DNA of 64,000 nt from Janthinobacterium sp. (GTDB taxonomy: Bacteria > Pseudomonadota > Gammaproteobacteria > Burkholderiales > Chitinibacteraceae): NCBI GenBank assembly GCA_025360045.1, contig JANYCY010000095.1, forward strand, positions 124,001-188,000, read 5' to 3'. Made by a program: the position numbers and the translations under genes. The notes under the pieces were generated by a model. It saw nothing but the letters and a program-made list of their open reading frames with translations, searched no databases and was not told where the DNA came from. Shown one piece after another: positions 17,778-28,122 of the stretch (position 1 is its first letter; the number at the start of each line of letters is the position of its first letter).

Positions 17778-20600
17778 TTACAGAGTCATTGCTTCTTCAA
17801 CGAAGGATTTAAGCTGTGCAGTATGCTTGCTCATATAACCAACCGCTGGCGACGCTGATGAGGTACGGCCTGCATACAGCAGGGCTTGCTTAGGATGCAT
17901 GCACGCTTCTAAGCGATGGCGAATCTGATGCCATGCGCCTTGGTTACGTGGCTCTTCCTGTACCCACATCACTTCACGTGCGTTCGGGTATTTCTCGATT
18001 TCAGCTTTTAGCTCTTCCGTTGGGAATGGATAAAGCTGCTCAATCCGCACAATCGCGATGTCTTTGATATCGCGCTCCGTGCGACCTGCCAGCAGGTCGT
18101 AATACACCTGGCCTGCACACATCACGACGCGCTTCATTTTCTTCGCGTCCAGATTACCTTGGTCGCCAATCACCGAGCGGAATTCACCCTTGGTAAAGTC
18201 TTCGATCGGGCTAGATGCCATTTTCGCTTTCAAGAGCTTTTTGCTCATGATGATAATCAGCGGCTTACGGCTTGGGCGCAGCATCTGACGGCGTAGCGCG
18301 TGGAACATTTGCGCGGCCTCAGACATCATCAGCACTTGCACATTGTGCTCTGCACAGAGTTGCAGATAGCGCTCAACGCGGGCAGATGAGTGCTCCGGGC
18401 CTTGGCCATCGTAGCCGTGTGGCAACATCATGGTCAGGCCACACAGACGGCCCCATTTTGTTTCGCCCGAAGTAATAAACTGATCGATCACCACTTGCGC
18501 ACCGTTGGCGAAGTCACCGAACTGCGCTTCCCAAATAGTCAGCTCATCGGGTGCCGAGCAGGCGTAGCCGTATTCAAAAGCCAGCACCGCTTCTTCGTTC
18601 AGAATCGAATCGATCACGGTGAAGTTGGCTTGTTTCTCAGCCAAATGCTGCAATGGAATATGCACGCCCTGATCCCACTTCTCACGATTTTGATCATGCA
18701 AAACAGCATGGCGGTGATTAAACGTGCCACGACCGCAATCTTCACCGGAGATACGCACCGCGTAGCCTTCGGTTAGCAGCGTTGCATAGGCCAAATGCTC
18801 AGCCATACCAAAATCTACCAGTTGCTCGCCATTGACCATGGCAATGCGTTCCTTGACGATTTTTTCTACGTTCGAGCGCAATTTAAAATCATCGGGCACC
18901 TTGGTAAATTTCTCGGTTAGGCGCAGCAAATCAGCCTGTGGCACAGCAGAGGCCACTGGATGACGCCAATGCACGCCCATATAGCGGGAGAAATCAATCG
19001 CGTGCGAGCGTTTGTAATCGGTCAGCGTGGTTTGCTCTACATGCTCACCCCGATCCAGCGCAGCGCGATAATCTTGGATCAGATTATCGGCTTCGTCCTT
19101 AGTGACTACGCCTTCAGCAATCAGACGATCGGCGTATTTCTTACGCGCGCCCGGATGCTGGCCAATTTTCTTGTACATCATTGGCTGCGTTACAAAAGGA
19201 TCGTCCGCTTCATTGTGACCAAACTTACGGAAGCACACCAAATCCACCACCACATCGCGGTGGAATTTCATGCGGAATTCCAGTGCCGCTTGCATCACCA
19301 AAATCACTGCTTCTGGATCATCGCCATTCACGTGAAAAATCGGCGCTTCAACCATCTTAGCAATATCAGTACAGTAAATCGTCGAGCGAGTATCGCGGGT
19401 GTCAGATGTAGTAAAACCAACCTGATTATTCACCACCAAATGCACCGTGCCACCCGTGCCATAGCCACGAGTATTGGCCAAGTTAAACGTACCTTGGTTG
19501 GTACCCAAGCCAATAAAGGCCGAATCACCGTGGATCAGTACGGGCAGAACTTGCACGCCTAACTTATCGCCACGGCGCTGCTGACGCGCACGCACCGAGC
19601 CTTCAACCACAGGGTTGACGATCTCAAGGTGGGATGGGTTAAACGCAAGGCTTAGGTGGATTGGGCCACCTGGCGTTGGGATATCCGCCGAAAAGCCCAT
19701 ATGGTATTTGACATCACCGGAAGACAAATCGCTGACCGAACGGCCTTCAAATTCACTAAACAGATCACGCGGCTGCTTGCCCAGTGTATTCACCAGCACA
19801 TTTAAGCGACCACGGTGAGCCATACCGATAATCATCTCTTGCACACCCACAGCACCCGCACCCTGCACTAAGAAATCTAGCGCTGGGATCATGGAATCGC
19901 CACCTTCAAGCGAGAAGCGCTTTTGGCCGACGTATTTTTTATGCAGGTATTGCTCTAGCGTTTCTGCCGCAGTCACTTTTTGCAGTGTGCGTTTTTTTTG
20001 CTCGATGCCATAGGATGGCGTTGAGCGGCGGGATTCAAACCATTGTTGCACCCACTTGCGCTGTTCTGCATTGGTGATGTGCATATACTCCAGACCAATA
20101 CTGCCGCAGTAAGTTTGCTTCAAAAAGCCAATCACTTCGGCGAGGGTGGCGCGTTCCATCCCTGCAATATTGGTACCAAAGGTGGTTGCCATATCCGCAT
20201 CGGTAAAGCCATGGTGCTTGGCATCTAGCTCGGGCAAACGCGCTTGATCCATCCGCTGCAAAGGATCTAGGCTTGCTTGGCGCGAGCCCATAATGCGGTA
20301 AGCGGAGATCAGGCGAAGCAGATTAACCTGCTTACGCGTAGCTTCTTCATCAACTGCGCCACCTTGCTGTACATAGCGGGGCTGGCGAGTCAGTTGGCGG
20401 AAGGATTCCTCGATCGGTGCTCGTGGAATATCACGATCAACCACACCAGGACTTTGCTGCATCTTATCGAAGTAGGAGCGCCATTCCTGATCAACCAACT
20501 GTGGGTCACTCAGGTACTGCTCGTAAAGCTCCTCAACGAAAGGAGCATTCCCGCCAAAAAGGTGGGAATTAGACCTCAACTCTCTCATCATCGCCGTCAT
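17778..20600 (-). CDS. sucA: 2-oxoglutarate dehydrogenase E1 component
   Basis: The product is 940 aa from ATG 20600 (MTAMMRELRSNSHLFGG), which has GGA five bases upstream. The frame is open to a TTG at 20636, but that start has no ribosome-binding site and adds non-homologous residues. Starts at 20591 or 20588 are also possible. It is a thiamine-diphosphate enzyme that decarboxylates 2-oxoglutarate and succinylates OdhB. It shows the N-terminal GNAPFVEELYEQYL motif, GMAHRGRLNVLVN, the ThDP/Mg motif around HVNGDDPEAV, and the transketolase-like C-terminal half with LPHGYDGQGPEHSSAR. Length fits the family (about 930-950 aa). Confidence 0.97.
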   Translation of the reverse strand: MTAMMRELRSNSHLFGGNAPFVEELYEQYLSDPQLVDQEWRSYFDKMQQSPGVVDRDIPRAPIEESFRQLTRQPRYVQQGGAVDEEATRKQVNLLRLISAYRIMGSRQASLDPLQRMDQARLPELDAKHHGFTDADMATTFGTNIAGMERATLAEVIGFLKQTYCGSIGLEYMHITNAEQRKWVQQWFESRRSTPSYGIEQKKRTLQKVTAAETLEQYLHKKYVGQKRFSLEGGDSMIPALDFLVQGAGAVGVQEMIIGMAHRGRLNVLVNTLGKQPRDLFSEFEGRSVSDLSSGDVKYHMGFSADIPTPGGPIHLSLAFNPSHLEIVNPVVEGSVRARQQRRGDKLGVQVLPVLIHGDSAFIGLGTNQGTFNLANTRGYGTGGTVHLVVNNQVGFTTSDTRDTRSTIYCTDIAKMVEAPIFHVNGDDPEAVILVMQAALEFRMKFHRDVVVDLVCFRKFGHNEADDPFVTQPMMYKKIGQHPGARKKYADRLIAEGVVTKDEADNLIQDYRAALDRGEHVEQTTLTDYKRSHAIDFSRYMGVHWRHPVASAVPQADLLRLTEKFTKVPDDFKLRSNVEKIVKERIAMVNGEQLVDFGMAEHLAYATLLTEGYAVRISGEDCGRGTFNHRHAVLHDQNREKWDQGVHIPLQHLAEKQANFTVIDSILNEEAVLAFEYGYACSAPDELTIWEAQFGDFANGAQVVIDQFITSGETKWGRLCGLTMMLPHGYDGQGPEHSSARVERYLQLCAEHNVQVLMMSEAAQMFHALRRQMLRPSRKPLIIIMSKKLLKAKMASSPIEDFTKGEFRSVIGDQGNLDAKKMKRVVMCAGQVYYDLLAGRTERDIKDIAIVRIEQLYPFPTEELKAEIEKYPNAREVMWVQEEPRNQGAWHQIRHRLEACMHPKQALLYAGRTSSASPAVGYMSKHTAQLKSFVEEAMTL

Positions 20601-20680
20601 CAAATCCAGTAATTTAGCAGGCTTAACACCATGCAAGACCGCCGCCCCTTGCGAAGCGGCTCAAAACCAATCGATTACAA

Positions 20681-20702
20681 TGTAGGGCGATTGCGCCCTA
20701 CA
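20681..20702. repeat. TGTAGGGCG/CGCCCTACA palindrome upstream of sucA
   Basis: The 9-bp perfect stem TGTAGGGCG (20681-20689) pairs with CGCCCTACA (20694-20702) around a 4-nt loop. It is another copy of the intergenic palindrome family. Confidence 0.85.
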
Positions 20703-20720
20703 AAACTTCCAAAGAAGTCA

Positions 20721-20812
20721 CAAACGTAGCGAGAAGCCCAAGGGCAAGGCAAAAAATCTCGAAAAACCGGAATTTACTTTTGTAAATGAGGATTTTGAGT
20801 GATTTTTTAACG
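20721..20812. repeat. dispersed repeat with GTAAATGAGGATTTTGAG word (copy 1)
   Basis: The 18-bp word GTAAATGAGGATTTTGAG at 20782-20799 recurs exactly at 58543-58560, and CAAACGTAGCGAG at 20721-20733 recurs exactly at 58577-58589. Both copies have a TTTAC-n5-GTAAA mini-palindrome at the start of the long word and TTAACGC after it. The order of the two words is reversed between copies. It lies between gltA and sucA. Confidence 0.75.
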
Positions 20813-20838
20813 CCGCCATTGGGGTTCGCAGTAGTTTG

Positions 20839-22125
20839 TTAGCCGCGCTGATCTGCGGGTACGTAATCACGCTTGGTCGCGCCCGTGTATTGCTGGCGTG
20901 GACGACCAATCTTCATACCAGGATCAGCAATCATTTCATTCCAGTGGCTAATCCAGCCCACAGTACGTGCCAGAGCAAAAATCACTGTAAACATCGGCAC
21001 TGGAATACCCAAGGCAGACTGAACGATACCTGAATAGAAATCGACGTTTGGATACAGCTTACGCTCAATAAAGTAGCTGTCTTCTAAGGCGATTCTTTCT
21101 AGCTCCATCGCCAATTTGAACTTAGGATCGTCTTGCAGACCCATTTCATTCAATACTTCATGGCAAATACGACGCATCACGCTGGCACGTGGGTCCATGT
21201 TTTTATACACACGGTGACCAAAGCCCATCAGTTTATGCGTCTTGGCTTTAACGCCTTCCATAAAGGCCGGCACGTTTTCTACCGCACCAATTTCATCCAA
21301 CATCAGCAATACGGCTTCGTTCGCACCACCATGCGATGGGCCCCACAGGCAAGCAATACCTGCAGCAATACATGCAAACGGATTAGCACCGGACGAGCCA
21401 GCTAAACGAACAGTCGAGGTCGACGCATTTTGTTCGTGATCCGCATGCAGGGTAAAGATGACATCCAAGGCGCGAACCAGCACAGGGTTAGGCACGTATT
21501 GCTCGCACGGTGTCGAGAACATCATGTGCATAAAGTTGGCGGTATAGCCCAAATCATTACGCGGGTAAACGAATGGCAGGCCTTGGTTATAGCGGTAGCA
21601 CATTGCGGCAATGGTCGGGATCTTAGAGATCAGACGGAACATCGCCACTTTGCGGTGCTCTTCATTATTGATATCCAAGCTGTCTTGGTAGAAAGCAGAC
21701 AAAGCACCAACCACACCCACCATCATCGCCATAGGATGTGCATCGCGACGGAAACCGTTAAAGAAACGGGTCAGTTGCTCATGCACCATGGTGTGGCTCA
21801 TGACGGTCTTATTAAATACAACACTTTGTTCTGGTGTTGGCAACTCGCCGTTAATCAGCAAATAGCACACTTCCAGATAGTCGCTTTGTTCAGCAAGCTG
21901 CTCAATCGGGTAACCACGGTAGTAAAGCTGGCCCAAGTCACCATCGATAAAAGTAATCTTAGATTCACAGCTAGATGTCGCCAAAAAGCCAGGGTCGAAA
22001 GTAAACATACCGGTCTTGGAAAATGCGCGGATATCCACCACATCGGGTCCAAGCGTACTCGGCAACACGGGCATTTCTAGCGAATCTTTGCCGTCGTTGT
22101 AAGTCAGTGTGACTTTCTTTTCCAT
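20839..22125 (-). CDS. gltA: citrate synthase (type II)
   Basis: The 428-aa product starts [20 protein letters not shown] and matches hexameric, NADH-sensitive Gram-negative citrate synthases in length. Catalytic residues sit in [42 protein letters not shown] and the C-terminal PNVDFYSG. It condenses oxaloacetate with acetyl-CoA. AGGAGC precedes the ATG. The start lies one base after the sdhE stop, which suggests translational coupling. Confidence 0.98.
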   Translation of the reverse strand: MEKKVTLTYNDGKDSLEMPVLPSTLGPDVVDIRAFSKTGMFTFDPGFLATSSCESKITFIDGDLGQLYYRGYPIEQLAEQSDYLEVCYLLINGELPTPEQSVVFNKTVMSHTMVHEQLTRFFNGFRRDAHPMAMMVGVVGALSAFYQDSLDINNEEHRKVAMFRLISKIPTIAAMCYRYNQGLPFVYPRNDLGYTANFMHMMFSTPCEQYVPNPVLVRALDVIFTLHADHEQNASTSTVRLAGSSGANPFACIAAGIACLWGPSHGGANEAVLLMLDEIGAVENVPAFMEGVKAKTHKLMGFGHRVYKNMDPRASVMRRICHEVLNEMGLQDDPKFKLAMELERIALEDSYFIERKLYPNVDFYSGIVQSALGIPVPMFTVIFALARTVGWISHWNEMIADPGMKIGRPRQQYTGATKRDYVPADQRG

Positions 22126-22126
22126 A

Positions 22127-22405
22127 TCAAATAGCTCCTGGGGTTTCGGTTAGTACCGCTTGTCGTTGTGCGCTTCGTACTTGCTCCAGCATCGGTCTAA
22201 GCCGCTCGTCTGGACACTCTGTTTTACAATTCAGGTAATCTAGCAAATCGTTATCAGACAGCAAGAGAAGATCCTGAAAAAGAATCAAATCTGCCTTGGA
22301 TAAAGTCGGAAGCACCACTTTTACAAATTTTTCCAACTGTAAATCGACCTCTAAAAGGCCGCGGCGAGAGCGCCAGACTATCCGTTTCAATTCAATTTCA
22401 TCCAT
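22127..22405 (-). CDS. sdhE: FAD assembly factor SdhE
   Basis: The 92-aa product starts [19 protein letters not shown] at ATG 22405, with AAGGAAG upstream. The frame continues to 22471 but runs into repeat DNA. The [14 protein letters not shown] segment carries the conserved RGxxE motif that helps covalent flavinylation of SdhA. DNDLLDYL and the helical bundle fit the family (about 80-95 aa). It sits between sdhB and gltA, the common betaproteobacterial order. Confidence 0.93.
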   Translation of the reverse strand: MDEIELKRIVWRSRRGLLEVDLQLEKFVKVVLPTLSKADLILFQDLLLLSDNDLLDYLNCKTECPDERLRPMLEQVRSAQRQAVLTETPGAI

Positions 22406-22425
22406 CAGAACTTCCTTGCTATTTT

Positions 22426-22653
22426 GTAGGGCGGGCGAAGCGTTTGCCCTTATACACATCAAGTTAGGCATTTATCATGAACTGCCCACACACCACAAAC
22501 ATCGAATCATCGTAGGGCGGGTGAAACCCGCCAAATTTCGGCATGAAATGCTAGGAAAAAGGCGGGTTTCACCCGCCCTACAAAAGATGCAATGCATACC
22601 ATTGGCTTAACTTGATACGCACAGGGCGGGCAAAACGTCTGCCCACCCTACAG
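22426..22653. repeat. cluster of TAGGGCGGG palindromes between sdhB and sdhE
   Basis: Three elements are packed in about 230 bp. GTAGGGCGGGCGAAGCGTTT lies at 22426-22445. An inverted pair follows, whose 21-bp arms at 22512-22532 and 22561-22581 are perfect reverse complements and each also palindromic. GGGCGGGCAAAACGTCTGCC lies at about 22624-22643. The element occupies nearly the whole 254-bp gap inside the operon. Confidence 0.9.
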
Positions 22654-22659
22654 GTCTGA

Positions 22660-23361
22660 TTAGCTCATGCGCTTAATCATTAAATCTTTGATCTTGCCGA
22701 TGGCCTTAGTTGGGTTGAGTTCCTTAGGGCAAACATCAACGCAATTCATAATGCTATGGCAACGGAACAAACGGTAAGGATCTTCCAGATTATCCAGACG
22801 TTCATTGGTTTTTTCATCGCGGGTATCCGCAATGAATCGGTAAGCTGCCAGCAAACCAGCAGGGCCTACAAATTTATCAGGATTCCACCAAAATGACGGG
22901 CAAGCTGTCGAACAGCAAGCACACAAGATGCATTCGTACAGGCCATCTAGCTCTTTACGATCTTCCGGTGATTGCAAACGTTCGCGATCAGGCGGCGGAT
23001 TATCGTTTTGTACATAGGGCTTAATCGAATGATATTGCTTAAAAAACTGAGTCATATCAACGATCAAGTCACGAATCACCGGCAAACCTGGCAGCGGGCG
23101 AATCTCTACCGGCTGCTTCAGGCTGGCAATATCAGTAATACAGGCTAGACCATTTTTGCCATTGATATTCATCGCATCTGAACCGCAGATTCCTTCGCGG
23201 CAAGAACGGCGAAAGCTCAGTGTATCGTCTTGTGCTTTCAGACGAACCAGACCATCGAGCAATTTCTTGTCGGATGGTTCGAGTTCAACGTGGTAATCCT
23301 GCATGTACGGCTTAGCGTCCACATCAGGGTTGTAGCGATAGAGCTTGAAATGCATCTTCAT
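22660..23361 (-). CDS. sdhB: succinate dehydrogenase iron-sulfur subunit
   Basis: The 233-aa product carries three clusters. The [2Fe-2S] cysteines are in SCREGICGSDAM plus the following GLACIT, the [4Fe-4S] cysteines are in CILCACCSTACPS, and the [3Fe-4S] set is in CHSIMNCVDVCPK. It passes electrons from SdhA to quinone at the SdhCD anchor. AGGAGAG precedes the ATG, and the gap to sdhA is 18 bp. Confidence 0.98.
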   Translation of the reverse strand: MKMHFKLYRYNPDVDAKPYMQDYHVELEPSDKKLLDGLVRLKAQDDTLSFRRSCREGICGSDAMNINGKNGLACITDIASLKQPVEIRPLPGLPVIRDLIVDMTQFFKQYHSIKPYVQNDNPPPDRERLQSPEDRKELDGLYECILCACCSTACPSFWWNPDKFVGPAGLLAAYRFIADTRDEKTNERLDNLEDPYRLFRCHSIMNCVDVCPKELNPTKAIGKIKDLMIKRMS

Positions 23362-23379
23362 CGGGTTCTCTCCTGATGC

Positions 23380-25143
23380 TTAATAAACGCGTTTTTGCGG
23401 TGCGATGTAATCGACCGTTAGCGGCTTGGTGTGAACTGGCTTGTAAGACAGTTGACGGGTTTTGCCATCAAACATCGTGTGCTTCATCCACTCATCATGA
23501 CGATCAGGGAAATCATCGTGCGCATGTGCGCCACGGCTTTCCTTACGTGCTTCGGCGCTAATCAGCGTAGCAACCGCCACTTCGATCAGATTATCCAGCT
23601 CCAGCGCTTCAACACGCGCGGTGTTAAACACCTTGGATTTATCTTTGATCTGGGTACGTTTAGCGCGCTCAGCCACTTCTTTAATCTCAGTCACACCTTT
23701 AGCAAGGTTTTCAGAGTTACGGAATACACCGGCACGTAGCTGCAGCACTTTTTGCATGGCGTTGCGAACATCCGCGACTTCTTCGCCACCCGTTTGAGTT
23801 TCTAAACGAGCCAAACGACCAAGAGAGTAGGCCGCAGCATCAGCAGGCAATGGACGCAGCTCTGGGCGCTCATTCTTGATGAAATCAATAATCGAATTAC
23901 CCGCAGCCTTACCAAACACCACCAAATCGAGCAGTGAGTTCGTACCCAAGCGATTCGCGCCGTGTACCGAAGCACATGCACATTCACCGGCAGCATAAAA
24001 GCCTTTAATGCGCACTTCTGGATCGTCGCCAATCGGAGCAACCACTTCACCCTTGTAGTTGGTCGGAATACCGCCCATCTGATAGTGGCAAGTTGGCACA
24101 ACGGGGATTGGATCTTTAATTGGATCTACACCCGCAAATTTAATCGCAATCTCACGAATACCTGGCAGACGTTGCTTAATGATGTCTGGACCGAGGTGAT
24201 CGAGTTTTAGCAATACATGGTCTTTTTCTTTACCACAGCCACGGCCTTCCAGAATTTCCAGCGCCATCGCACGGGAAACCACGTCACGGGACGCCAAGTC
24301 TTTGGCGTTCGGCGCATAGCGTTCCATAAAGCGCTCGCCCTCAGAATTGAGCAAGATGCCGCCTTCGCCACGCACGCCTTCAGTAATCAATACGCCCGCA
24401 CCAGCCACGCCCGTTGGGTGGAATTGCCAGAATTCCATATCTTCAAGCGGAATACCTGCGCGCACGGTCATGCCGAGGCCATCGCCAGTATTGATAAAGG
24501 CATTGGTAGAGGCAGAGTAAATACGCCCAGCACCACCAGTGGCAAACAACACTGCTTTAGCATGGATAATCGACACTTCGCCGGTTTCCATTTCTAAAGC
24601 AGTTACGCCAACGACTTCGCCTGCTTCATCACGAATCAGATCCAGCGCCATCCATTCCACAAAGAACTGGGTATTGGCGCGGACATTGCGCTGATAAAGC
24701 GTATGCAGCATGGCATGGCCAGTACGGTCGGCCGCAGCACAGGCGCGTTGCACCGGTGTTTTACCGAAGTCGGCCATGTGGCCACCGAATGGGCGCTGAT
24801 AGATCTTGCCGTTTTCCAAACGATCAAACGGCATACCAAAGTGCTCAAGCTCAACCACTACTTCGGGCGCTTGGCGGCACATAAACTCAATGGCGTCTTG
24901 ATCACCCAGCCAGTCCGACCCCTTTACGGTGTCGTACATATGCCATTCCCACTTGTCTTCTTGGACATTACCCAGAGACGCAGAAATACCACCCTGCGCC
25001 GCAACGGTGTGCGAGCGGGTTGGGAATACTTTGGATAAAACAGCGGTTTTCAGACCGGCTTCAGACAGCTGCAAAGCTGCGCGAAGGCCTGCGCCACCCG
25101 CACCGACAATGACAGCATCGAATTTACGAATAGGAACGGTCAT
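23380..25143 (-). CDS. sdhA: succinate dehydrogenase flavoprotein subunit
   Basis: The 587-aa product has the FAD-binding fold [15 protein letters not shown] and the covalent-FAD histidine in [11 protein letters not shown]. Substrate residues lie in [16 protein letters not shown] and [19 protein letters not shown], and [13 protein letters not shown] follows. It oxidises succinate to fumarate. The C-terminal [13 protein letters not shown] motif is intact. It starts 3 bp after the sdhD stop, so the two are likely coupled. Confidence 0.98.
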   Translation of the reverse strand: MTVPIRKFDAVIVGAGGAGLRAALQLSEAGLKTAVLSKVFPTRSHTVAAQGGISASLGNVQEDKWEWHMYDTVKGSDWLGDQDAIEFMCRQAPEVVVELEHFGMPFDRLENGKIYQRPFGGHMADFGKTPVQRACAAADRTGHAMLHTLYQRNVRANTQFFVEWMALDLIRDEAGEVVGVTALEMETGEVSIIHAKAVLFATGGAGRIYSASTNAFINTGDGLGMTVRAGIPLEDMEFWQFHPTGVAGAGVLITEGVRGEGGILLNSEGERFMERYAPNAKDLASRDVVSRAMALEILEGRGCGKEKDHVLLKLDHLGPDIIKQRLPGIREIAIKFAGVDPIKDPIPVVPTCHYQMGGIPTNYKGEVVAPIGDDPEVRIKGFYAAGECACASVHGANRLGTNSLLDLVVFGKAAGNSIIDFIKNERPELRPLPADAAAYSLGRLARLETQTGGEEVADVRNAMQKVLQLRAGVFRNSENLAKGVTEIKEVAERAKRTQIKDKSKVFNTARVEALELDNLIEVAVATLISAEARKESRGAHAHDDFPDRHDEWMKHTMFDGKTRQLSYKPVHTKPLTVDYIAPQKRVY

Positions 25144-25146
25144 CGC

Positions 25147-25494
25147 TTATGCACCCCACACTACTTTGATCATATAAACCAAGCTACCTGCCAGCCATAA
25201 CAGCGTCAGCACGTGCATCGTTAAACGCAAACCAACGTGCTGGAGGTAATCCATCCAGATATCACGAATACCAACCCATGCATGCCAAAGCAAGGCAAAC
25301 AAGCTGATGGTGGTCAGCACTTTTACCCAAGTACAGGCGAATAACCGTTGCCAAGCCTCAAAAGAAGCGCCGTCGGCCAGTAATAAAAAGGCCACGATGC
25401 CCACGGTGTACACCAGCATAATCACCGCTGTAACGCGCTGAACGAGCCAGTCTTTAATCCCGTAATGGGCACCGACTACTTGACGATTTACCAT
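25147..25494 (-). CDS. sdhD: succinate dehydrogenase membrane anchor subunit SdhD
   Basis: The 115-aa product has three hydrophobic helices (about residues 17-38, 52-75 and 89-110). DWLVQRVTAVIML carries the quinone-site arginine region, and LFALLWHAWVGIRDIWMDYL carries the heme-b histidine and the quinone-site Asp/Tyr. It begins 7 bp inside sdhC. Length is typical. Confidence 0.93.
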   Translation of the reverse strand: MVNRQVVGAHYGIKDWLVQRVTAVIMLVYTVGIVAFLLLADGASFEAWQRLFACTWVKVLTTISLFALLWHAWVGIRDIWMDYLQHVGLRLTMHVLTLLWLAGSLVYMIKVVWGA

Positions 25495-25862
25495 ACCAGC
25501 GCTCCTATCACGACCGTCAGCACCAAGCTCACCACCAGCACAATTTTGGCTGTGAGGCGTGCGGTTTTCAGCTCAAGGCCTTTGTGAATATCTAGGAATA
25601 AGAAACGGACACCCGCGCAAACATGATGCAAAAAGGCCCACAGAACACCCAGCAGCGCAATTTTTACAAGGGGATTTGAAATACAGGACCTAAATGCATC
25701 AAACCGCTCGGCGGAGGCCAAAGAGCCTTCCAAAGCGTAGAGCATAAAGGGAATCGCCAAGAACATCAGCGCGCCACTGACGCGATGAAGAATGGAGATA
25801 ATCCCTGGCAAAGGAAGACGAATCTTCGCGATCTCCAGGTGCTTGGGGCGTGTTTTTTGCAT
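25488..25862 (-). CDS. sdhC: succinate dehydrogenase cytochrome b556 subunit SdhC
   Basis: The 124-aa product starts at ATG 25862 (MQKTRPKHLEIAKIRLPLPG) with GAGGAAG upstream; a GTG six bases earlier lacks spacing. The signature RPKHLEI..IRLPLPGIISILHRVSG is the classic SdhC N-terminus with Ser and Arg quinone ligands. LHHVCAGVRFLFLD holds the heme-ligand His. Three membrane helices are present. It is the first gene of the sdh-suc block. Confidence 0.95.
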   Translation of the reverse strand: MQKTRPKHLEIAKIRLPLPGIISILHRVSGALMFLAIPFMLYALEGSLASAERFDAFRSCISNPLVKIALLGVLWAFLHHVCAGVRFLFLDIHKGLELKTARLTAKIVLVVSLVLTVVIGALVW

Positions 25863-25968
25863 GCGCACTTCCTCTTTAAGTTTTACTTCTGTCAGTGAGC
25901 ACGATCTGTTTTCTTAAACCGTCCAACTTCACCGACCTGCCTTTTACTACTTACTTTCCATCTAAAAC

Positions 25969-26691
25969 TTAAGCTTGCTCAGGCGGGGCCTGAAATGCCA
26001 ATTGCTCTGACCTGAACCAAGCCACACTCCAAACTTGCGGTTTACCATCAAAATCTCTTGCTAAGCGCACAAGCTGTAGTAAAGGCTCATGTACTTCAAC
26101 TTGCAATAATCTGGCTTCGGCACTGGCAGCGGGAACCGCTCGATAGCGAACTTCACCATCTTTTAAACGCATCCCAAAATCACGCCAGCATAGTTCACGC
26201 AAATTACCGCGTAACTCTCGAATTCTGCGCATTTCCAAATTCGGAAAATTAGCCTCGGGCAAAAACATTTCCTCTAAACCGATCACCGCCCCTGCTACAC
26301 GCAGCAAGCGCCGAACTTGCCACAAGGCGGCCCCTCGCCTTAAACCTAAAATCTCTGCTAATTGCTCACCCGCATGAATCCGCACACAGCCAAGCATTTC
26401 AACCTTGGGCTTTTCACCGCCGTAGCCCGACAAAGGAACAAACATCGCGCGGGCTAAAAAATCACTGGCATCCGAGACAAAAGTGCCCACGCCTTGGCGT
26501 CGGTACAACACACCCTCTTGCACCAGCACATCCAGCGCTTTTCTGACGGTGCCTTGGCTTACGCCAAAACGATGGGCTAAATCATGTTCACTGGGCAAAC
26601 TTTCATCAGTACCCCACTCACCAGCATCTACTGCGGTGCTGACTTCGCGAATAACCTGACGATATAAAGGGATGGCTGCAAGTTTGCTCAT
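25969..26691 (-). CDS. GntR/HutC-family transcriptional regulator
   Basis: The 240-aa product runs from ATG 26691 (MSKLAAIPLYRQVIREV); an alternative ATG at 26715 adds eight residues, and neither has a clear ribosome-binding site. The winged helix (residues about 8-72) includes LPSEHDLAHRFGVSQGTVRKAL and RRQGVGTFV. A UTRA effector domain follows, with GLEEMFLPEANFP. It lies 106 bp upstream of sdhC and is divergent from mdh, so TCA genes flank it on both sides. A perfect palindrome 49 bp upstream of its start is a likely operator. The effector is unknown; a TCA intermediate or related acid is a reasonable guess. Confidence 0.88.
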   Translation of the reverse strand: MSKLAAIPLYRQVIREVSTAVDAGEWGTDESLPSEHDLAHRFGVSQGTVRKALDVLVQEGVLYRRQGVGTFVSDASDFLARAMFVPLSGYGGEKPKVEMLGCVRIHAGEQLAEILGLRRGAALWQVRRLLRVAGAVIGLEEMFLPEANFPNLEMRRIRELRGNLRELCWRDFGMRLKDGEVRYRAVPAASAEARLLQVEVHEPLLQLVRLARDFDGKPQVWSVAWFRSEQLAFQAPPEQA

Positions 26692-26739
26692 TGAGAATAG
26701 ATTGCTTTTTATCATGTTGTAGCAGCATAGTCTACTACA

Positions 26740-26753
26740 GTCTTATATAAGAC
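26740..26753. promoter_or_regulatory. candidate GntR operator, 14-bp perfect palindrome
   Basis: GTCTTATATAAGAC is a perfect palindrome of the length and AT-centred form typical of GntR-family operators. It lies in the GntR/mdh divergent region. A second half-site, GTCTTAT, lies at 26834-26840, closer to mdh. Regulation of the GntR gene, mdh or both is inference. Confidence 0.6.
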
Positions 26754-27088
26754 AAAAGATACACAACAATATATTTCTTCTAGAGGCAAAACGCGCGCAA
26801 AGCGTGAAGACGCGTGATAAACTTTCATTGCTTGTCTTATGCAGCAGCTAAAACACACTTTAAACCGTGTAAAAATAAGCTTGCGGGGTGTTTTGCATCG
26901 TCATTTAATAAAAAAGCAACACGATAGCCTTGGGTTTTGCACTACAAAGAATAAGAAGTGAATTCGTTCAAACAACACTCTATTTAAGTGTCTGTTTTTT
27001 GTAGATTAAGTCGTCGTTTATCTTTTTAGAGCAAGAATTGAATCACCCCAGCATCGCTCACACACAAACCAATATCGGAGTCATCCAC

Positions 27089-28069
27089 ATGAAGTCACCT
27101 ATTCGCGTTGCCGTTACCGGCGCTGCCGGCCAAATTGGTTATAGCCTCTTATTCCGTATTGCATCTGGCGCGATGCTTGGCGCGGATCAACCTGTGATTC
27201 TGCAACTGCTCGACATCACCCCTTCATTGCCTGCGCTCAATGGCGTAGTCATGGAATTGGATGACTGCGCTTTCCCATTGTTGCAAGGCATTGTGCAAAG
27301 CGATGATCCAAAAGTCGCATTCAAAGATGCAGACATCGCCCTCTTGGTTGGTGCTCGTCCACGTGGCCCAGGCATGGAGCGTAAAGATCTGCTCGAAGCC
27401 AACGGCGCCATCTTTACTGCGCAAGGTAAGGCACTGAATGAAGTCGCATCGCGCGATGTAAAAGTATTGGTCGTTGGCAATCCAGCCAATACTAATGCTT
27501 ATATCGCCATGAAGAATGCGCCGGATCTTAACCCAGCCAACTTCACCGCCATGATGCGTCTGGATCACAACCGCGCCCTGACTCAGATCGCGCAAAAGAC
27601 CGACAGTGTTGTAACTGACGTTAACAAAATGATCATCTGGGGTAATCACTCTGCAACCCAGTACCCAGATCTATTCCACGCAACAGTGAAAGGCCAAAGC
27701 GCTTCTGCCCTGATCAACGATCAAAAATGGTTAGAAACTGACTTTATCCCTACCGTTCAGCAACGTGGCGCAGCCATTATTAAAGCGCGTGGATTGTCTT
27801 CAGCGGCTTCTGCTGCTAACGCTGCAATTGATCATATCCGTAACTGGGTACTGGGCACTGCAGATGGTGATTGGGTTACCATGGGTGTTCCAGCGAATGG
27901 CGAATACGGCTATAGCGATTTGATTTTTGGTTACCCAGTGACTTGTAAAGATGGCAAGTACAGCATCGTTGAGGGTTTGGAAGTCAGCGACTTTAGCCGC
28001 ACTCGCATGGATGCTAGCGCTAAAGAATTGTCTGAAGAGCGTGATGCAGTGAAGCACTTACTTGGTTAA
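27089..28069 (+). CDS. mdh: malate dehydrogenase
   Basis: The 326-aa product begins [20 protein letters not shown] at ATG 27089, preceded by CGGAG; the frame is open back to 27038 without homology. The NAD-binding fold VTGAAGQIG, the substrate arginines in [14 protein letters not shown] and MRLDHNRA, and the catalytic His in [12 protein letters not shown] define the cytosolic-type (group 2) enzyme of betaproteobacteria. It oxidises malate to oxaloacetate with NAD+, feeding GltA encoded on the other strand. Confidence 0.97.
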   Translation: MKSPIRVAVTGAAGQIGYSLLFRIASGAMLGADQPVILQLLDITPSLPALNGVVMELDDCAFPLLQGIVQSDDPKVAFKDADIALLVGARPRGPGMERKDLLEANGAIFTAQGKALNEVASRDVKVLVVGNPANTNAYIAMKNAPDLNPANFTAMMRLDHNRALTQIAQKTDSVVTDVNKMIIWGNHSATQYPDLFHATVKGQSASALINDQKWLETDFIPTVQQRGAAIIKARGLSSAASAANAAIDHIRNWVLGTADGDWVTMGVPANGEYGYSDLIFGYPVTCKDGKYSIVEGLEVSDFSRTRMDASAKELSEERDAVKHLLG

Positions 28070-28122
28070 TTGAGCCAATGGGGGCATCAGCCCCTGTTGT
28101 ATCAAAAGCACGACAGTAGGCA

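Noticed and set aside
20601-20636. TTG start adding 12 residues to SucA
   Set aside because: No ribosome-binding site and no homology in the added part.
21430-22080. Long plus-strand frame (216 codons) across gltA
   Set aside because: Antisense shadow of citrate synthase, rich in His/Arg/Gln from reversed codon bias.
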